A stretch of DNA of 42,316 nt from Calidithermus roseus (GCF_003574095.1 NZ_QWLA01000026.1:1-42316); one strand, 5' to 3'. Shown: positions 15,883 to 24,872, counted from the stretch's first letter. Made by a program: numbers and translations. Notes: a model not told the origin generated them from the letters alone.

Positions 15883-15926
15883 CGGGAGAGTTTTCACCTG
15901 GGGGTCCCCAGGTCGTGGAGGCAGCG

Positions 15927-16955
15927 ATGAGGCTTTGCTTTGTACTGGTTGTGATTGCTCTGGGTGCTGCTCAGGCCCAGGGCGTGGAGACGGTCAAGGG
16001 TTATTTGCTCGAGCGCCTCGCGGCGCAGAAAAGCGCCACGAGCCAACTGACGGCGGCGGCGGGCCGCTACTTTGAGGCGGCCAGGAAAGCCAGTTTCGAC
16101 TACCGCAGGCTGACCCAGGCCCCTGCCGCCGAGGCCGTGCGGGCTTCCCTCAAGGAGGCACGTGCAGCCTGGATCAAGGCCAGCCCCCTCTACGAGAGCG
16201 TGGAGGGGATCGTGGCGGGGGTAGAACTGCTCGCCGACTTTGACCTGAACATAGACGCCGGGGCTTCCCAGGCCGAGGGTGGCGACGCGGTGGTGAGCTT
16301 CGACCTCGAGCTGCCGGATGGGAGGGTGCTGAAGAAGCCGGGCAACGCTTTCGGATTGGTGGAGGGGAGCCTGTGGGGCACGGAAAGGGCCTTCTCCTCG
16401 GGCGTGGCCTTCGACGTCGATGGCGACGGCAGGCTGGGCTTCGGTGACTGGCTGCCCGATGCCCCCTTCCTCAAGGCGGCGGCTGAGAAACTGGACCAGC
16501 TCACCGCCGAGCTCATTGCCGCGGCGAAGACCTGGAAACCCACTGCCCAGGACGTCTTCGGGGCCCTGGCCGCCAATGTGCCCACCGCCGCGCCGGTGTT
16601 CTTGGAGCGCTGGAAAACCAGCCGCTTCGTGCTGGGCGACAAGGCCACCCGCCGCGACTTCAACGTGATCTCTTCCCTGAGCGACCTGGTGGACAACATC
16701 ACCAGCTGGCAGAAGCTCTACGAAGGGGTATCCCCCCAGGTCCGGGCCAAGGATGCTGCTTTGGACACGCAGATCCTCGAGGGGCTTCGTAACCTCAAGG
16801 CCTGGACCCAGCGCCTGCTGGAGCAGGAGAAGATCCGCCGCTTCACCCCCGAGCAGGCCGAGATCCTCCTCAAAGAAGGCGACGACCGGGCCACCGCCAT
16901 CACCGGCAAGATCGTGCAGGCCGCGGCCCTTCTGGGCATCAGGGTAGAACAGTGA
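15927..16955 (+). CDS. efeO: Imelysin/EfeO-like periplasmic iron-uptake protein
   Basis: 342 residues with signal peptide (LCFVLVVIALGAAQAQ). The helical body (AAAGRYFEAARKASFDYRRL; FGLVEGSLWGTERAF; RRDFNVISSLSDLVDNITSW) fits the imelysin/EfeO class that delivers iron to FTR1-type permeases; I do not see the HxxE motif of M75 peptidases. Residues 163-174 read DVDGDGRLGFGD, a canonical 12-residue EF-hand/dockerin-type calcium loop within the domain. It overlaps the FTR1 gene by 4 bp (GTGA). ATG 15927 follows GTGGAGG; GTG 15915 is an in-frame alternative. Confidence 0.75.
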   Translation: MRLCFVLVVIALGAAQAQGVETVKGYLLERLAAQKSATSQLTAAAGRYFEAARKASFDYRRLTQAPAAEAVRASLKEARAAWIKASPLYESVEGIVAGVELLADFDLNIDAGASQAEGGDAVVSFDLELPDGRVLKKPGNAFGLVEGSLWGTERAFSSGVAFDVDGDGRLGFGDWLPDAPFLKAAAEKLDQLTAELIAAAKTWKPTAQDVFGALAANVPTAAPVFLERWKTSRFVLGDKATRRDFNVISSLSDLVDNITSWQKLYEGVSPQVRAKDAALDTQILEGLRNLKAWTQRLLEQEKIRRFTPEQAEILLKEGDDRATAITGKIVQAAALLGIRVEQ

Positions 16956-19234
16956 GAGGCTCAACCCTTCTGATCCCGCTGCTGTGCGCCCTGGCCTCTT
17001 TGGCCCTGGCCCAGTCCCCGGTGAAGTCGCACCCGCAGCCCGGCGATGCCGGTACTCCGGCCCAGTCTGGGGAGGCCCTGCGCTCGGCCCTGGCCGAGGC
17101 CCAGCTCGAGCTGGTCTTCGACCCGCAGCAGGCGCAACGGCTGCTGCAAAAGGCGGCGGTGGCGCTAGACGAGCTGGAGCGGGCCGGGCTGGAGTTCGAC
17201 GCCCAGGTCCTCACCCGCTTGCAGCACCTGGTCCGCTCGGGCGACGAGGCAGCCTTCGCCCGGGAGCGCGCCGCGCTGTGGACCGGGGTGTTGCGGCAGA
17301 GCTATGCCCGCCTCGAGGCCGCCGTGCAGCAGGGAAATGCCCCCGAGGCGGCGCGCTGGCTCGAGCTGCGCGAGTACCGCAGCGCCACCCGCTTCGACCC
17401 CCCTGACGCCGACGCCACCGAGGCCCTGCGGGGCCTGGCCGAAGGCCGGATTCAGCCTTCCGAGGCGCTCACGGCGGTGCGCGCCGACCTCCTGGACGGC
17501 TACCAGTCGCGCCTGAACGAGGCCCTGAGGGGTCTCGAGGTGGCCCAGCAGGCGGGCTGGCGGGTGCGCGGGGCCGAGGAGCGGGCCCTGGCCCAAGGCT
17601 ACTTCGAGATCCTGGCCCCGGCCTACCGAAGCCAGCGAGGGGAGGCCGCTTTGCAAGAGGCCAGGGCGCTCCTGGCCACGGGCAGCCCCCAGCAGATTCG
17701 CCGCGCCCTGGAGGGCTTCCGCGCGGCCCCTCTCTCCCCGCGCGAGCGGGCCAGGCGGGCTGGCCAACTCCTGCGCTTCGTGTCGCTGGTTCCCGTGGAG
17801 TACGCGCGGGGGGTGAGCGGGGGGGAGGGTCACGTCAACGTCACCAAAGACCTCGAGATCACCGAGGCCCTCACCTTCCTCAAGAGCGCGGCCTCGGCCT
17901 GGAGCGACCTGGAGCCCCTTTTGACCGCCCACCCCAACCTCCCCGCCATCCGTCGGGCCTTCGCCGAGTTGGAGGGGGGGCTGCGGGCTGCCAGCCAGAA
18001 AAGCGACCCGCCCACGGCGCGCTGGGTTGGCGAGCGGAGCCAGGCGCTTTTGAAGTGGCTCGAGGCCACCCTTCCCGCCGGGTGGCGGCGGGTTGACCCG
18101 GTGGGTGACCTCGAGGTCATCCGCTCACAGCTGCGCTCGGCCCAGAACGCGGTGGCCGCGGGCCGCTACGACCTGGCTGAGCTGGCCCGCATGGACGCCT
18201 ACGCCCTGCTGGAGAGCGGCCCCGAGGCCAGGCTGCGGGTGTTCAACCCCCAGTTGGCCCTCGAGCTCGAGGGGCTGTTCTGGTACGGGCAGGACCCCAA
18301 GGGCCTGGCCCGCCTGATCCGCGAGCGGGCCGGTGCCGCGCAGGTGGCCCAGACCCGCCAGGTCCTCGAGGCCAGGCTGCGGGAGGCCAACCAGGTGCTC
18401 GGGCGCGAAGCTTCACCCGCTGCCATCGGCCTCAATGCCGCCATCATCGTCTTCCGCGAGGGCCTGGAGGCGGTGCTCATCATCGCTGCCCTCCTGGCCT
18501 CCTTCCGCCGCCCTGAGAACCTCCACCTGCGCCGTCCGGTGTGGCTGGGGGTGGGGCTGGCTTTCCTGGCGAGCGCGCTGACGTGGGTGTTGATGTGGGG
18601 GGCCATCCAGCAGTTCGCCCGCTACGGCGAGCGCGTGGAGGCGGTGGTCTCGCTTATCGCCATCGGCGTGCTGCTTCTGATCATGAACTGGTTCTACCAC
18701 AAGGTCTACTGGACCGACCGCCTGGCGGGCTTCCACCAGCAAAAACAGCAGGCCATACGGCGCACGGGCCTGGCCGCCGGGCTGGGGTTGGTGGCGGTGG
18801 GCTTCGAAAGCATCTACCGCGAGGGTTTCGAGACCGTGCTCTTCTTGCAGTCGCTGGTGTTGCAAGGAAGCCTCCTGGACGTGCTGTGGGGGACCTTGGT
18901 CGGAGGAGCGGTCGTGGTGGGGCTGGGCCTGGTGATCTTCCAACTCCAGCTCAGGCTGCCGCAGAAAAAGATGCTCATCTTCACCGGCTTGCTGGTGCTC
19001 TTCGTGTTGACGGTGATGGTGGGCCAGACCGCCCACGTCATGCAGGTGGTGGGTTGGCTGAGCGTGACGCCCACCGGCTGGGGGTTGCCGTACTGGCTGG
19101 GAACCTGGTTGGGCATCTACCCCACGCTGGAGGGGCTGTTGCTGCAAGCGCTGGCCCCTACCGCCGTCGTGGGGAGCTACTTCGCCGCCGAAAGCCTCAA
19201 GCGCCGCAGATTGCAACCGCACATCGCACCATGA
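16952..19234 (+). CDS. FTR1-family iron permease with large N-terminal periplasmic domain
   Basis: 760 residues. Signal peptide, then about 470 residues of helical periplasmic sequence, then a polytopic membrane domain with both iron-binding motifs of FTR1/EfeU: REGLE (about residue 501, in IIVFREGLEAVLIIAALLAS) and REGFE (about residue 623, in SIYREGFETVLFLQSL). At least six further hydrophobic helices follow. Typical EfeU is under 300 residues, so this is the long form found with a fused extracytoplasmic helical domain. It likely imports ferric iron taken from the EfeO-like protein encoded before it. GTG 16952 overlaps the efeO stop and the end overlaps the FecCD gene (ATGA), so the three are tightly coupled. 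Confidence 0.9.
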   Translation: MRGSTLLIPLLCALASLALAQSPVKSHPQPGDAGTPAQSGEALRSALAEAQLELVFDPQQAQRLLQKAAVALDELERAGLEFDAQVLTRLQHLVRSGDEAAFARERAALWTGVLRQSYARLEAAVQQGNAPEAARWLELREYRSATRFDPPDADATEALRGLAEGRIQPSEALTAVRADLLDGYQSRLNEALRGLEVAQQAGWRVRGAEERALAQGYFEILAPAYRSQRGEAALQEARALLATGSPQQIRRALEGFRAAPLSPRERARRAGQLLRFVSLVPVEYARGVSGGEGHVNVTKDLEITEALTFLKSAASAWSDLEPLLTAHPNLPAIRRAFAELEGGLRAASQKSDPPTARWVGERSQALLKWLEATLPAGWRRVDPVGDLEVIRSQLRSAQNAVAAGRYDLAELARMDAYALLESGPEARLRVFNPQLALELEGLFWYGQDPKGLARLIRERAGAAQVAQTRQVLEARLREANQVLGREASPAAIGLNAAIIVFREGLEAVLIIAALLASFRRPENLHLRRPVWLGVGLAFLASALTWVLMWGAIQQFARYGERVEAVVSLIAIGVLLLIMNWFYHKVYWTDRLAGFHQQKQQAIRRTGLAAGLGLVAVGFESIYREGFETVLFLQSLVLQGSLLDVLWGTLVGGAVVVGLGLVIFQLQLRLPQKKMLIFTGLLVLFVLTVMVGQTAHVMQVVGWLSVTPTGWGLPYWLGTWLGIYPTLEGLLLQALAPTAVVGSYFAAESLKRRRLQPHIAP

Positions 19235-20247
19235 CCATGACTGCAGTCCTCCCCTCCCGCAGAGCCCGAATTGCCTGGCTGGCCTTTCCGCTCGGCCTGG
19301 GGCTGTTGCTGCTGGCCTTCTTGCTGTCGATCTCGGTTGGGGCCAAGGACATCCCGCTGGCCGAGGTCTGGCGGCTGGTCTTCCGACCCGATGCCTCCAC
19401 CGACGGCCTGATCGTGCAGACCCTGCGCCTGCCCAGGGCGGTGGCCGCCCTGGCGGTGGGGGCCTCTTTGGCGGTCTCGGGGGCTATGCTCCAGGGCATC
19501 ACCCGAAACCCCCTGGCTGGGCCGGGGATCCTGGGGGTCAACGCCGGAGCAGCTCTAGGCATCCTGGTGGCGGTGGTCTTTCTGCCCACCCTGCCGACGC
19601 AGGCTTTCGTGGCGGTGGCCTTCGTGGGCGGCCTGCTGGCGGCGGGGCTGGTCTACGCTATCGCCACCTCGGTGGGCCTGACCCCCGTGCGCCTGGCCCT
19701 GGCCGGGGTGGCGGTGGGGGCCTTGCTGGCTGCTTTGTCCAACACCCTGCTCACCCTCTTCGAGGAGCGGGCCAGGGGGGCCTTATTTATCCTGGCGGGC
19801 AGCGTGGCTGGACGCAGTTGGGAGAGCCTCGAGCCCGTCCTACCCTGGGTCGCGGCCACCCTGACCCTGGCCCTGCTCTCGGCCCATTTCGTGAACCTCC
19901 TGACTTTGGGCGAGGACGTGGCCAGGGGCCTGGGGGTCCGGGTGGGGTGGGTGCGGGCCTGGACGACCGCGCTGGCGGTGCTGGCCGCCGCCGCCGCGAC
20001 CAGCATCGCCGGGCCCATCGGCTTTTTGGGCTTGATGACCCCCCACCTCGCGCGGGGTCTGGTGGGGGCGGACTACCGCCGGGTGCTGCCGCTGTCGGCG
20101 GTGCTGGGGGCGGCCATCCTGCTCCTGGCCGACGTGGGCGCCCGGCTGGTGGACAAGCCCCTCGAGACCCCTGTGGGCGTCCTGATCACCGCCATCGGGG
20201 CGCCCTTTTTTGTTTACCTGGCCCGGCGCACCGGGCCAGAAAGGTGA
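19231..20247 (+). CDS. FecCD-family ABC transporter permease (first)
   Basis: 338 residues, about nine to ten hydrophobic helices. BtuC/FecCD landmarks are LRLPRAVAALAVGASLAVSG, GITRNPLAGPGILGVNAGA and the C-terminal IAGPIGFLGLMTPHLAR..GADYRRVLPLSA. It forms the membrane channel for a siderophore, heme or cobalamin importer. There is no ATPase gene beside it; the only FecE-type ATPase in the window is at 29281, next to a second FecCD gene, so the two permeases may form a heterodimer. Starts with ATGA overlap on the FTR1 gene. Confidence 0.92.
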   Translation: MTMTAVLPSRRARIAWLAFPLGLGLLLLAFLLSISVGAKDIPLAEVWRLVFRPDASTDGLIVQTLRLPRAVAALAVGASLAVSGAMLQGITRNPLAGPGILGVNAGAALGILVAVVFLPTLPTQAFVAVAFVGGLLAAGLVYAIATSVGLTPVRLALAGVAVGALLAALSNTLLTLFEERARGALFILAGSVAGRSWESLEPVLPWVAATLTLALLSAHFVNLLTLGEDVARGLGVRVGWVRAWTTALAVLAAAAATSIAGPIGFLGLMTPHLARGLVGADYRRVLPLSAVLGAAILLLADVGARLVDKPLETPVGVLITAIGAPFFVYLARRTGPER

Positions 20248-20252
20248 GGAAG

Positions 20253-21176
20253 ATGCAGCGAATCGTGATCGTACTCTCGGGCCTGCTCTTAGGCGGCCTG
20301 GCGCTGGCTCAGGCTTTTCCCATTAGCCTCAAGCACGAGGCTGGAACCCTGGAACTCGCCGCGCCGGCTAGGCGGGTGGTGGTGCTGGAGTACAGCTTTC
20401 TCGACACCCTGCTGGCTTTGGGCGTCAAGCCGGTGGGGGCGGCCATCGGCACCCAGGGCGGCGACCGGGGGCCCGCGCCCTACCTAAAGCCGCTGCTGGA
20501 CGGGGTGAGCAGCATCGGCTCGAGGGCCCAGCCCTCCATGGAGGCCATCCTCTCGGCTCGGCCCGACCTGATCATCGCCGACGCCTTCGTGCACAAAGAC
20601 CTCATCCCCCAGTTCCAGAAGATCGCCCCCACCGTGGCCTTCCACTCCCGCCGGGGCAGCTACGACGACCTGATGCAGCAGGTGCTCTTGATTGGCCGGA
20701 TGCTGGGCAAGGAGAAGCTGGCCCGCACCCTCTTCGCCGACCAGGCCAGCCTGCTGGCCAAGGCCCGCTCCTTCGCCAACCCCCGCGCCGGTGGCCTGGT
20801 GGCGGCGGTGGCCACGCCCACCTCGCTCACCCTGCACTCTACCGAGAGCTTCATCGGTAGCCTCTTGGAGCGGCTGGGCCGCAAGAACTTGGTCAAGCCT
20901 CAGAACGGCCAGAGCCAGTTTGAGCTCTCGCTCGAGGGCCTCGTAGCCCTCAACCCGCCCACCCTGGTGCTCTTCACCGCCAAGGACGAGAACCCCATCA
21001 CCCGCGAGTGGGCTAAGAACCCCCTGTGGCAAAACATCGAGGCCGTTCGGCGGGGCCGGGTCTGGGAATTCGACCGTGACCTCTGGACCCGCAGCCGCGG
21101 TCCCCTGGCGCTGAAGCTCATCGTGGCCGAGTGCATCGACAGCGGCCTGCTGGCCGACCGGGCTCTCTCGAGGTGA
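20253..21176 (+). CDS. Iron-siderophore ABC substrate-binding protein (1)
   Basis: 307 residues with signal peptide (IVIVLSGLLLGGLALAQA). It has the FecB/FepB-type (PF01497) layout: RRVVVLEYSFLDTLLALGVKPVG, ILSARPDLIIADAF, KIAPTVAFHSRRGSYDD, and a C-terminal lobe ending LKLIVAECIDSGL. It captures a ferric complex in the periplasm for the FecCD permease. No lipobox. AGGTGAGGAAG precedes ATG 20253, 5 bp after the permease stop. Confidence 0.88.
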   Translation: MQRIVIVLSGLLLGGLALAQAFPISLKHEAGTLELAAPARRVVVLEYSFLDTLLALGVKPVGAAIGTQGGDRGPAPYLKPLLDGVSSIGSRAQPSMEAILSARPDLIIADAFVHKDLIPQFQKIAPTVAFHSRRGSYDDLMQQVLLIGRMLGKEKLARTLFADQASLLAKARSFANPRAGGLVAAVATPTSLTLHSTESFIGSLLERLGRKNLVKPQNGQSQFELSLEGLVALNPPTLVLFTAKDENPITREWAKNPLWQNIEAVRRGRVWEFDRDLWTRSRGPLALKLIVAECIDSGLLADRALSR

Positions 21177-21179
21177 AGC

Positions 21180-22124
21180 ATGCGACGAACCCTGCTCAAA
21201 CCCATCCTCTCCACCCAAATCCTCATTGCTTCCTGCCTGGCGGCGCTGGCCTTCGCCCTGGGCCAGCCTGCCTCCGCCCAGTCCTGCACGGGCCGCCTGG
21301 TCAAGCACGCCATGGGCACGAGCTGCGTCCCCAAGGTGCCCAAGCGCGTGGTGGTGCTGGACACCGGCGAACTGGACAGCGCCCTGGCCCTGGGTGTCAA
21401 GCCGGTAGGCGCGGTGACGCCCGCTGGCCAGCCCTTCCAGGCCTATCTGGGCAAGCTCACCGAGGGTATCGAGGTGGTGGGGACCATTCAGCAGCCCAGC
21501 CTGGAGAAGATCCTGGCCCTGAGGCCCGACCTGATCCTCACCAGCAAGCTGCGCCACGGCCAACTCTACGACCAGCTCTCGCGCATTGCTCCTACGGTGA
21601 TGGCCGAGACGGTGGGCGTGGTCTGGAAGGAGAACCTGCTGTTGGCGGGCGAGGCTTTGGGACGCAGCGCCCAGGCCAAAGTCCTGTTGGCGCAATACGA
21701 GCGGCGGGCCGGGCAATTGCGCAACCGGCTCGGAGGCCGAGGCCGGCTGCCTACGGTGAGCATCCTGCGCTTCACGCCGGGCCAGATCCGCAGCATGAAC
21801 CGGGCCAACTACATCGGCACCATCCTCGCCGACGTGGGCCTGCCGCGCCCGGCTTTCCAGAGCAAGGACACCTTCGCCGATTACATCTCCCTCGAGCGCC
21901 TGCCAGACCTCGACGCCGACTACCTGTTTTACGCCACCTACGGCGACCCCGCCCAGACCGACCAGGCCGCCGTGCTCTCCAGCCCCCTTTGGAAGGGCCT
22001 GAAGGTGGTGCAGAAGGGCCGAGCCATCGCGGTCAACGACGACGTGTGGTTCTTGGCCATCGGGGTGCTGGGGGCGAACCAGGTGCTGGGTGACCTCGAG
22101 AAGTACCTGCTCGCCGGTAAGTGA
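21180..22124 (+). CDS. Iron-siderophore ABC substrate-binding protein (2)
   Basis: 314 residues with a long signal peptide (IASCLAALAFALGQPASAQ). Same fold as the first copy: KRVVVLDTGELDSALALGVK, ILALRPDLILTSKLRHG, RIAPTVMAETVGVVWKEN, and C-terminal AINDDVW-like AIAVNDDVWFLAIGVLGANQ. Two cysteines (SCTGRLVKHAMGTSC) near the mature N-terminus may form a disulfide, unlike its paralogues. It starts 3 bp after copy 1, so both are cotranscribed. The sequence difference between copies suggests different ligands sharing one permease. Confidence 0.88.
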   Translation: MRRTLLKPILSTQILIASCLAALAFALGQPASAQSCTGRLVKHAMGTSCVPKVPKRVVVLDTGELDSALALGVKPVGAVTPAGQPFQAYLGKLTEGIEVVGTIQQPSLEKILALRPDLILTSKLRHGQLYDQLSRIAPTVMAETVGVVWKENLLLAGEALGRSAQAKVLLAQYERRAGQLRNRLGGRGRLPTVSILRFTPGQIRSMNRANYIGTILADVGLPRPAFQSKDTFADYISLERLPDLDADYLFYATYGDPAQTDQAAVLSSPLWKGLKVVQKGRAIAVNDDVWFLAIGVLGANQVLGDLEKYLLAGK

Positions 22125-22156
22125 TGGATGAAGCGTAAACATGTCCGGGAGAAAAG

Positions 22157-22393
22157 GTGAGGCAACTCGTTTTGGTCTCGTTGCTGATCGCAGGTATCGG
22201 CCTGGCGCAGCCCCTGACTATCCGGCACGATGCGGGCGAGGCGACAATCCCACGAAAACCCGAGTGGGTGCTCAAGCAGACCCGCGTGCCCCTCTTCCAC
22301 TATGAGTTCGACCTGCAAGAGCCTCAGGGGGGGGCCTCGACAGCCCCGGCCCGGACATGGGTGGGAGAAATGGGTAAAGGAGTCAAACCATGA
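22157..22393 (+). pseudogene. Remnant of an iron-binding protein gene
   Basis: The 78-codon frame starts with signal peptide and first strand very like the third binding protein (GLAQPLTIRHDAGEATIP against [18 protein letters not shown] at 23769), then diverges at EWVLKQTRVPLFHYEF and ends. It lacks nearly all of the binding fold. GAGAAAAG stands before GTG 22157. A short secreted peptide is the alternative to a relic. Confidence 0.6.
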
Positions 22394-22815
22394 CGGATGT
22401 CGCTCTTGTCCACACCGAGGCCCGCCTGACGATTGCCCGCTCTCCCGCAGAAGTTTGGGCGGTGCTGAGCGACTTTCACCGTGCGCCGTTATGGATCAAG
22501 AACACCCTGCTAAAGCTCGAGGGGGAGCTTCGCGAGGGAGCCGAGCTGTACTTTAGCTTTCCCAAACACCCTCGTTTTCCCGGCAGGTTGACCCGGCTGA
22601 GACCCCTGGAGGAGTTTGGGATTAGCTTCGCCACCCGCGACTTCGTCTTCACCTTGCGGGAGCTGAGCCCCAACCAGACCGAGGTCTGCGTTAGCCTACA
22701 AACCCCGGTATACCCCCGCTTTGGCCCCGAGCAGACGGAGCGGGGTAACCTCAAGATTTGCCAAGCCATGCTGCGCCAGTTGCAAGGCGTTGTCGAGGAG
22801 GAAAAGCATGTGTAA
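22390..22815 (+). CDS. SRPBCC (START/polyketide-cyclase-like) family protein
   Basis: 141 residues forming one helix-grip ligand-binding domain: TIARSPAEVWAVLSDFHRAP, LKLEGELREGAELYF, ITFATRDF-type strand ISFATRDFVFTLRELSP, and a long C-terminal helix ending VVEEEKHV. Such cavities bind hydrophobic ligands or heme-like molecules; in this iron operon a role in handling a siderophore or heme is possible but unproven. AAAGGAG precedes ATG 22390. The end overlaps the next gene by 8 bp. Confidence 0.78.
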   Translation: MTDVALVHTEARLTIARSPAEVWAVLSDFHRAPLWIKNTLLKLEGELREGAELYFSFPKHPRFPGRLTRLRPLEEFGISFATRDFVFTLRELSPNQTEVCVSLQTPVYPRFGPEQTERGNLKICQAMLRQLQGVVEEEKHV

Positions 22816-23191
22816 AGGTAGCCGGACGCTAAGCAGGATCAGTCCGCACCGATTTATCGCCTACTGCGACTGCTGTGGGGGAATCGTTCACTTGGCCTGG
22901 GACAACCTGACGCTGGCCCTTTCGCCTCAGGATTTCCGGCGGCTCAATGAGTTTTTCACCCATCACGCTGAGCCACCCAAAGTCCAAGAAGAAGGGGTTG
23001 AGGTAGTGCTGTACCAAAGAGAATCCCCTTCTTCTGTAAGCGTTCGGCTTTGGATCGGCAATGTGGGGTTGCGCCTCGAGCGGCTGGGTTGGGGGGAACT
23101 GCGGCATCTGTGCTTTTTAGCTAGCCAAACGCTGGGGTTGCCTGAGTTACGGCCTGAAACCCCTACTGCGCGGCCACGCCAACTCAACTGA
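22808..23191 (+). CDS. Unknown protein with N-terminal Cys-x-Cys-Cys motif
   Basis: 127 residues; family not recognised. A motif FIAYCDCCGGIVHLAWDN near residue 20 could bind a metal or cluster (three Cys plus a His), followed by LALSPQDFRRLNEFFTHHAE, a beta-rich middle and a Pro/Arg-rich tail. It overlaps the START-like gene by 8 bp and precedes flavodoxin by 13 bp, so it is translated as part of the iron operon. The local base composition is lower in G+C than in the genes around it. Confidence 0.65.
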   Translation: MCKGSRTLSRISPHRFIAYCDCCGGIVHLAWDNLTLALSPQDFRRLNEFFTHHAEPPKVQEEGVEVVLYQRESPSSVSVRLWIGNVGLRLERLGWGELRHLCFLASQTLGLPELRPETPTARPRQLN

Positions 23192-23204
23192 AAGGATCTT
23201 GACG

Positions 23205-23741
23205 ATGTCCAAGATTGGAGTGTTCTACGGTAGCACCTACGGCAACACTGCCAACGCGGCAGCGAAGATTGCTGCACACCTCGAGCGCCTGCTGGGACAG
23301 CCAATTCCCCCGCAGGATATCGCCCAGGTGGACCTCAAGACCCTCGAGGGCTACGACAAGTTGTTGTTGGGTTGTTCGACCTGGAATATAGGCGAGTTGC
23401 AATACGACTGGGAGGCTTTACACAGGCAGCTGGACACGCTTGATCTCAACGGCAAGCAAGTCGCCCTATTCGGCTGCGGCGATCAGCTCAGTTATCCGGA
23501 TAGCTTCCAGGATGCCTTGGGGATTCTGGGGGAGAAACTCGAGGAGCGCGGAGCTAGCTTGGTGGGCCTATGGCCGGTGGCTGGCTACGAGCATACCCGT
23601 TCGCTGGGGCAGCGTGGGGAGTTTTTTTTGGGGCTAGCCCTCGATGAGGACAACCAGGCCCACCTTAGCGAGGAGCGCATCGCGCACTGGGTAGAGCAGG
23701 TGTTCGAGGAGTTCGGGTTGTTGATGAGAGTGGATGGCTAG
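23205..23741 (+). CDS. Flavodoxin, long-chain
   Basis: 178 residues. The FMN phosphate loop is GSTYGNTANAA; the isoalloxazine-binding loops are CSTWNIGELQYDW and FGCGDQLSYPDSFQDALG, and the long-chain insertion is present. It carries electrons in place of ferredoxin when iron is short, which fits its position in an iron-uptake operon. ATG 23205 is preferred over TTG 23199 (AAGGA at 23190s gives proper spacing). Confidence 0.94.
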   Translation: MSKIGVFYGSTYGNTANAAAKIAAHLERLLGQPIPPQDIAQVDLKTLEGYDKLLLGCSTWNIGELQYDWEALHRQLDTLDLNGKQVALFGCGDQLSYPDSFQDALGILGEKLEERGASLVGLWPVAGYEHTRSLGQRGEFFLGLALDEDNQAHLSEERIAHWVEQVFEEFGLLMRVDG

Positions 23742-23768
23742 TTCTACGCGAACAGAAAGGAGTTTGTT

Positions 23769-24728
23769 GTGAACAATCGCATCGTTGTTACCGTTTTTTC
23801 TATGATCGTCGGCCTAGGCCTAGCCCAACCCCTGATCATCCGGCATGACGAGGGCACGACGGTGGTTCCTAAAGAGCCCCAGCGAGTGGTGGTGATGGAC
23901 GAGGAGGCGCTGGGCTGGCTGACCGCCCTCGGCGTCGCTGATCGCATTGTGGGCCTGGGTAGCGCCTACTTGACCCCCGCCGACATCAGCGGGGGCCGCA
24001 TCAAGCCCGAGGTGCTGCAAAAAGGCTTCTTGGCCCGCGCGAAGCTCAACAACCCCATCTACGTGGGTTCTTGGCTCGAGCCCAGCCTCGAGACCATCCT
24101 CACCCTCAAGCCCGACCTCATCGTGCGCCTGACCTGGAAGGGCAACCAGAACTACGACAAGCTCAGTCGGATTGCCCCCACCATCGGTTACGAGGAGGGC
24201 GGGGAGGGGTTCTGGCAGAAGGGCCTGAGGGACCTGGGCCGCATCTTTGGCCGCAGCGCCGAGGCCGAGCGCGTCATCGAGCAGGTCAGGGCCACGAACC
24301 GGGCCAACGCGGCTAGGCTGCGGGCCGCCGGGGTGTTCGAGAAGTACCCCAAGGTCGTGGTGGTGGCCCCCTTCGCTGGTGGGAGCAACTGGGTATACAC
24401 CGGGGTGCGCCTGATCCCCGACCTGCGCGAGCTGGGCTTCAAGGACGGCTTCACCCCCAAGGAAGTCACCCTCGGGGTGGGGGCCCAGATCAGCGACGAG
24501 GCGCTGCTCTCGCTGGACCGGCAAACCCTGGTGGTGGTCTTCCCGCCGGGCGGCAAGTACAACGGGGCCGAGGCCTTCTACGCCAGCCCCGTCGGCCAGA
24601 AGCTCAAGGAGCAGAGCATCCTCTACCTGCCGGAGGACTACAGCCCTTACAGCGGGCCATTGGTCAGCATCCGCAACTCCAACGAGCTGACCCGGATGAT
24701 CCTCGAGAAGATCCGGCGCGAACGCTGA
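23769..24728 (+). CDS. Iron-siderophore ABC substrate-binding protein (3)
   Basis: 319 residues with signal peptide ([15 protein letters not shown]). FecB-like fold: [53 protein letters not shown], and [13 protein letters not shown] in the C-lobe. Its start nearly repeats the relic at 22157, so the two derive from one ancestral gene. AGAAAGGAG precedes GTG 23769. Last intact gene of the operon before the 5-oxoprolinase insertion. Confidence 0.88.
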   Translation: MNNRIVVTVFSMIVGLGLAQPLIIRHDEGTTVVPKEPQRVVVMDEEALGWLTALGVADRIVGLGSAYLTPADISGGRIKPEVLQKGFLARAKLNNPIYVGSWLEPSLETILTLKPDLIVRLTWKGNQNYDKLSRIAPTIGYEEGGEGFWQKGLRDLGRIFGRSAEAERVIEQVRATNRANAARLRAAGVFEKYPKVVVVAPFAGGSNWVYTGVRLIPDLRELGFKDGFTPKEVTLGVGAQISDEALLSLDRQTLVVVFPPGGKYNGAEAFYASPVGQKLKEQSILYLPEDYSPYSGPLVSIRNSNELTRMILEKIRRER

Positions 24729-24737
24729 GGTGGGGTG

Positions 24738-24872
24738 ATGAGGAGCCTTTCTGCTTTTCTCCTGGCCCTATGGCTTCGCCGGGGCAGGCCCAAAGCTGCG
24801 CGGGTAATACCAGATGCGGTTGATTCATCACCGTTCGGTGACGAACCAACCCGACCGAAGTTATCCGCGTAG
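24738..24872 (+). pseudogene. Truncated exported-protein gene at the cassette junction
   Basis: ATG 24738 follows GAGGTGGGG and opens a typical signal sequence (MRSLSAFLLALWL), but the frame then runs into the hairpin repeat and stops at 24872. It looks like the first codons of a gene (perhaps another binding protein) interrupted here. Confidence 0.5.
24811..24860. repeat. Composite hairpin repeat, type C copy 2
   Basis: Outer stem TGCGGTT (24815-24821)/GACCGAA (24853-24859), imperfect; inner stem GATTCATCACC/GGTGACGAACC; loop GTTC; bulge AACCC on the 3' side. Flanks CCAGAT and CCCGACCGAAG are shared with 13775-13825. Confidence 0.75.

Noticed and set aside
18541-19230. Upstream extension of the first FecCD gene into the FTR1 gene
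   Set aside because: The membrane protein starts at ATG 19231, overlapping the FTR1 stop by 4 bp; the extension is a frame-shifted shadow.
20484-22142. 552-codon minus-strand frame opposite two binding-protein genes
   Set aside because: Shadow frame; the plus-strand genes have signal peptides and the FecB fold motifs.
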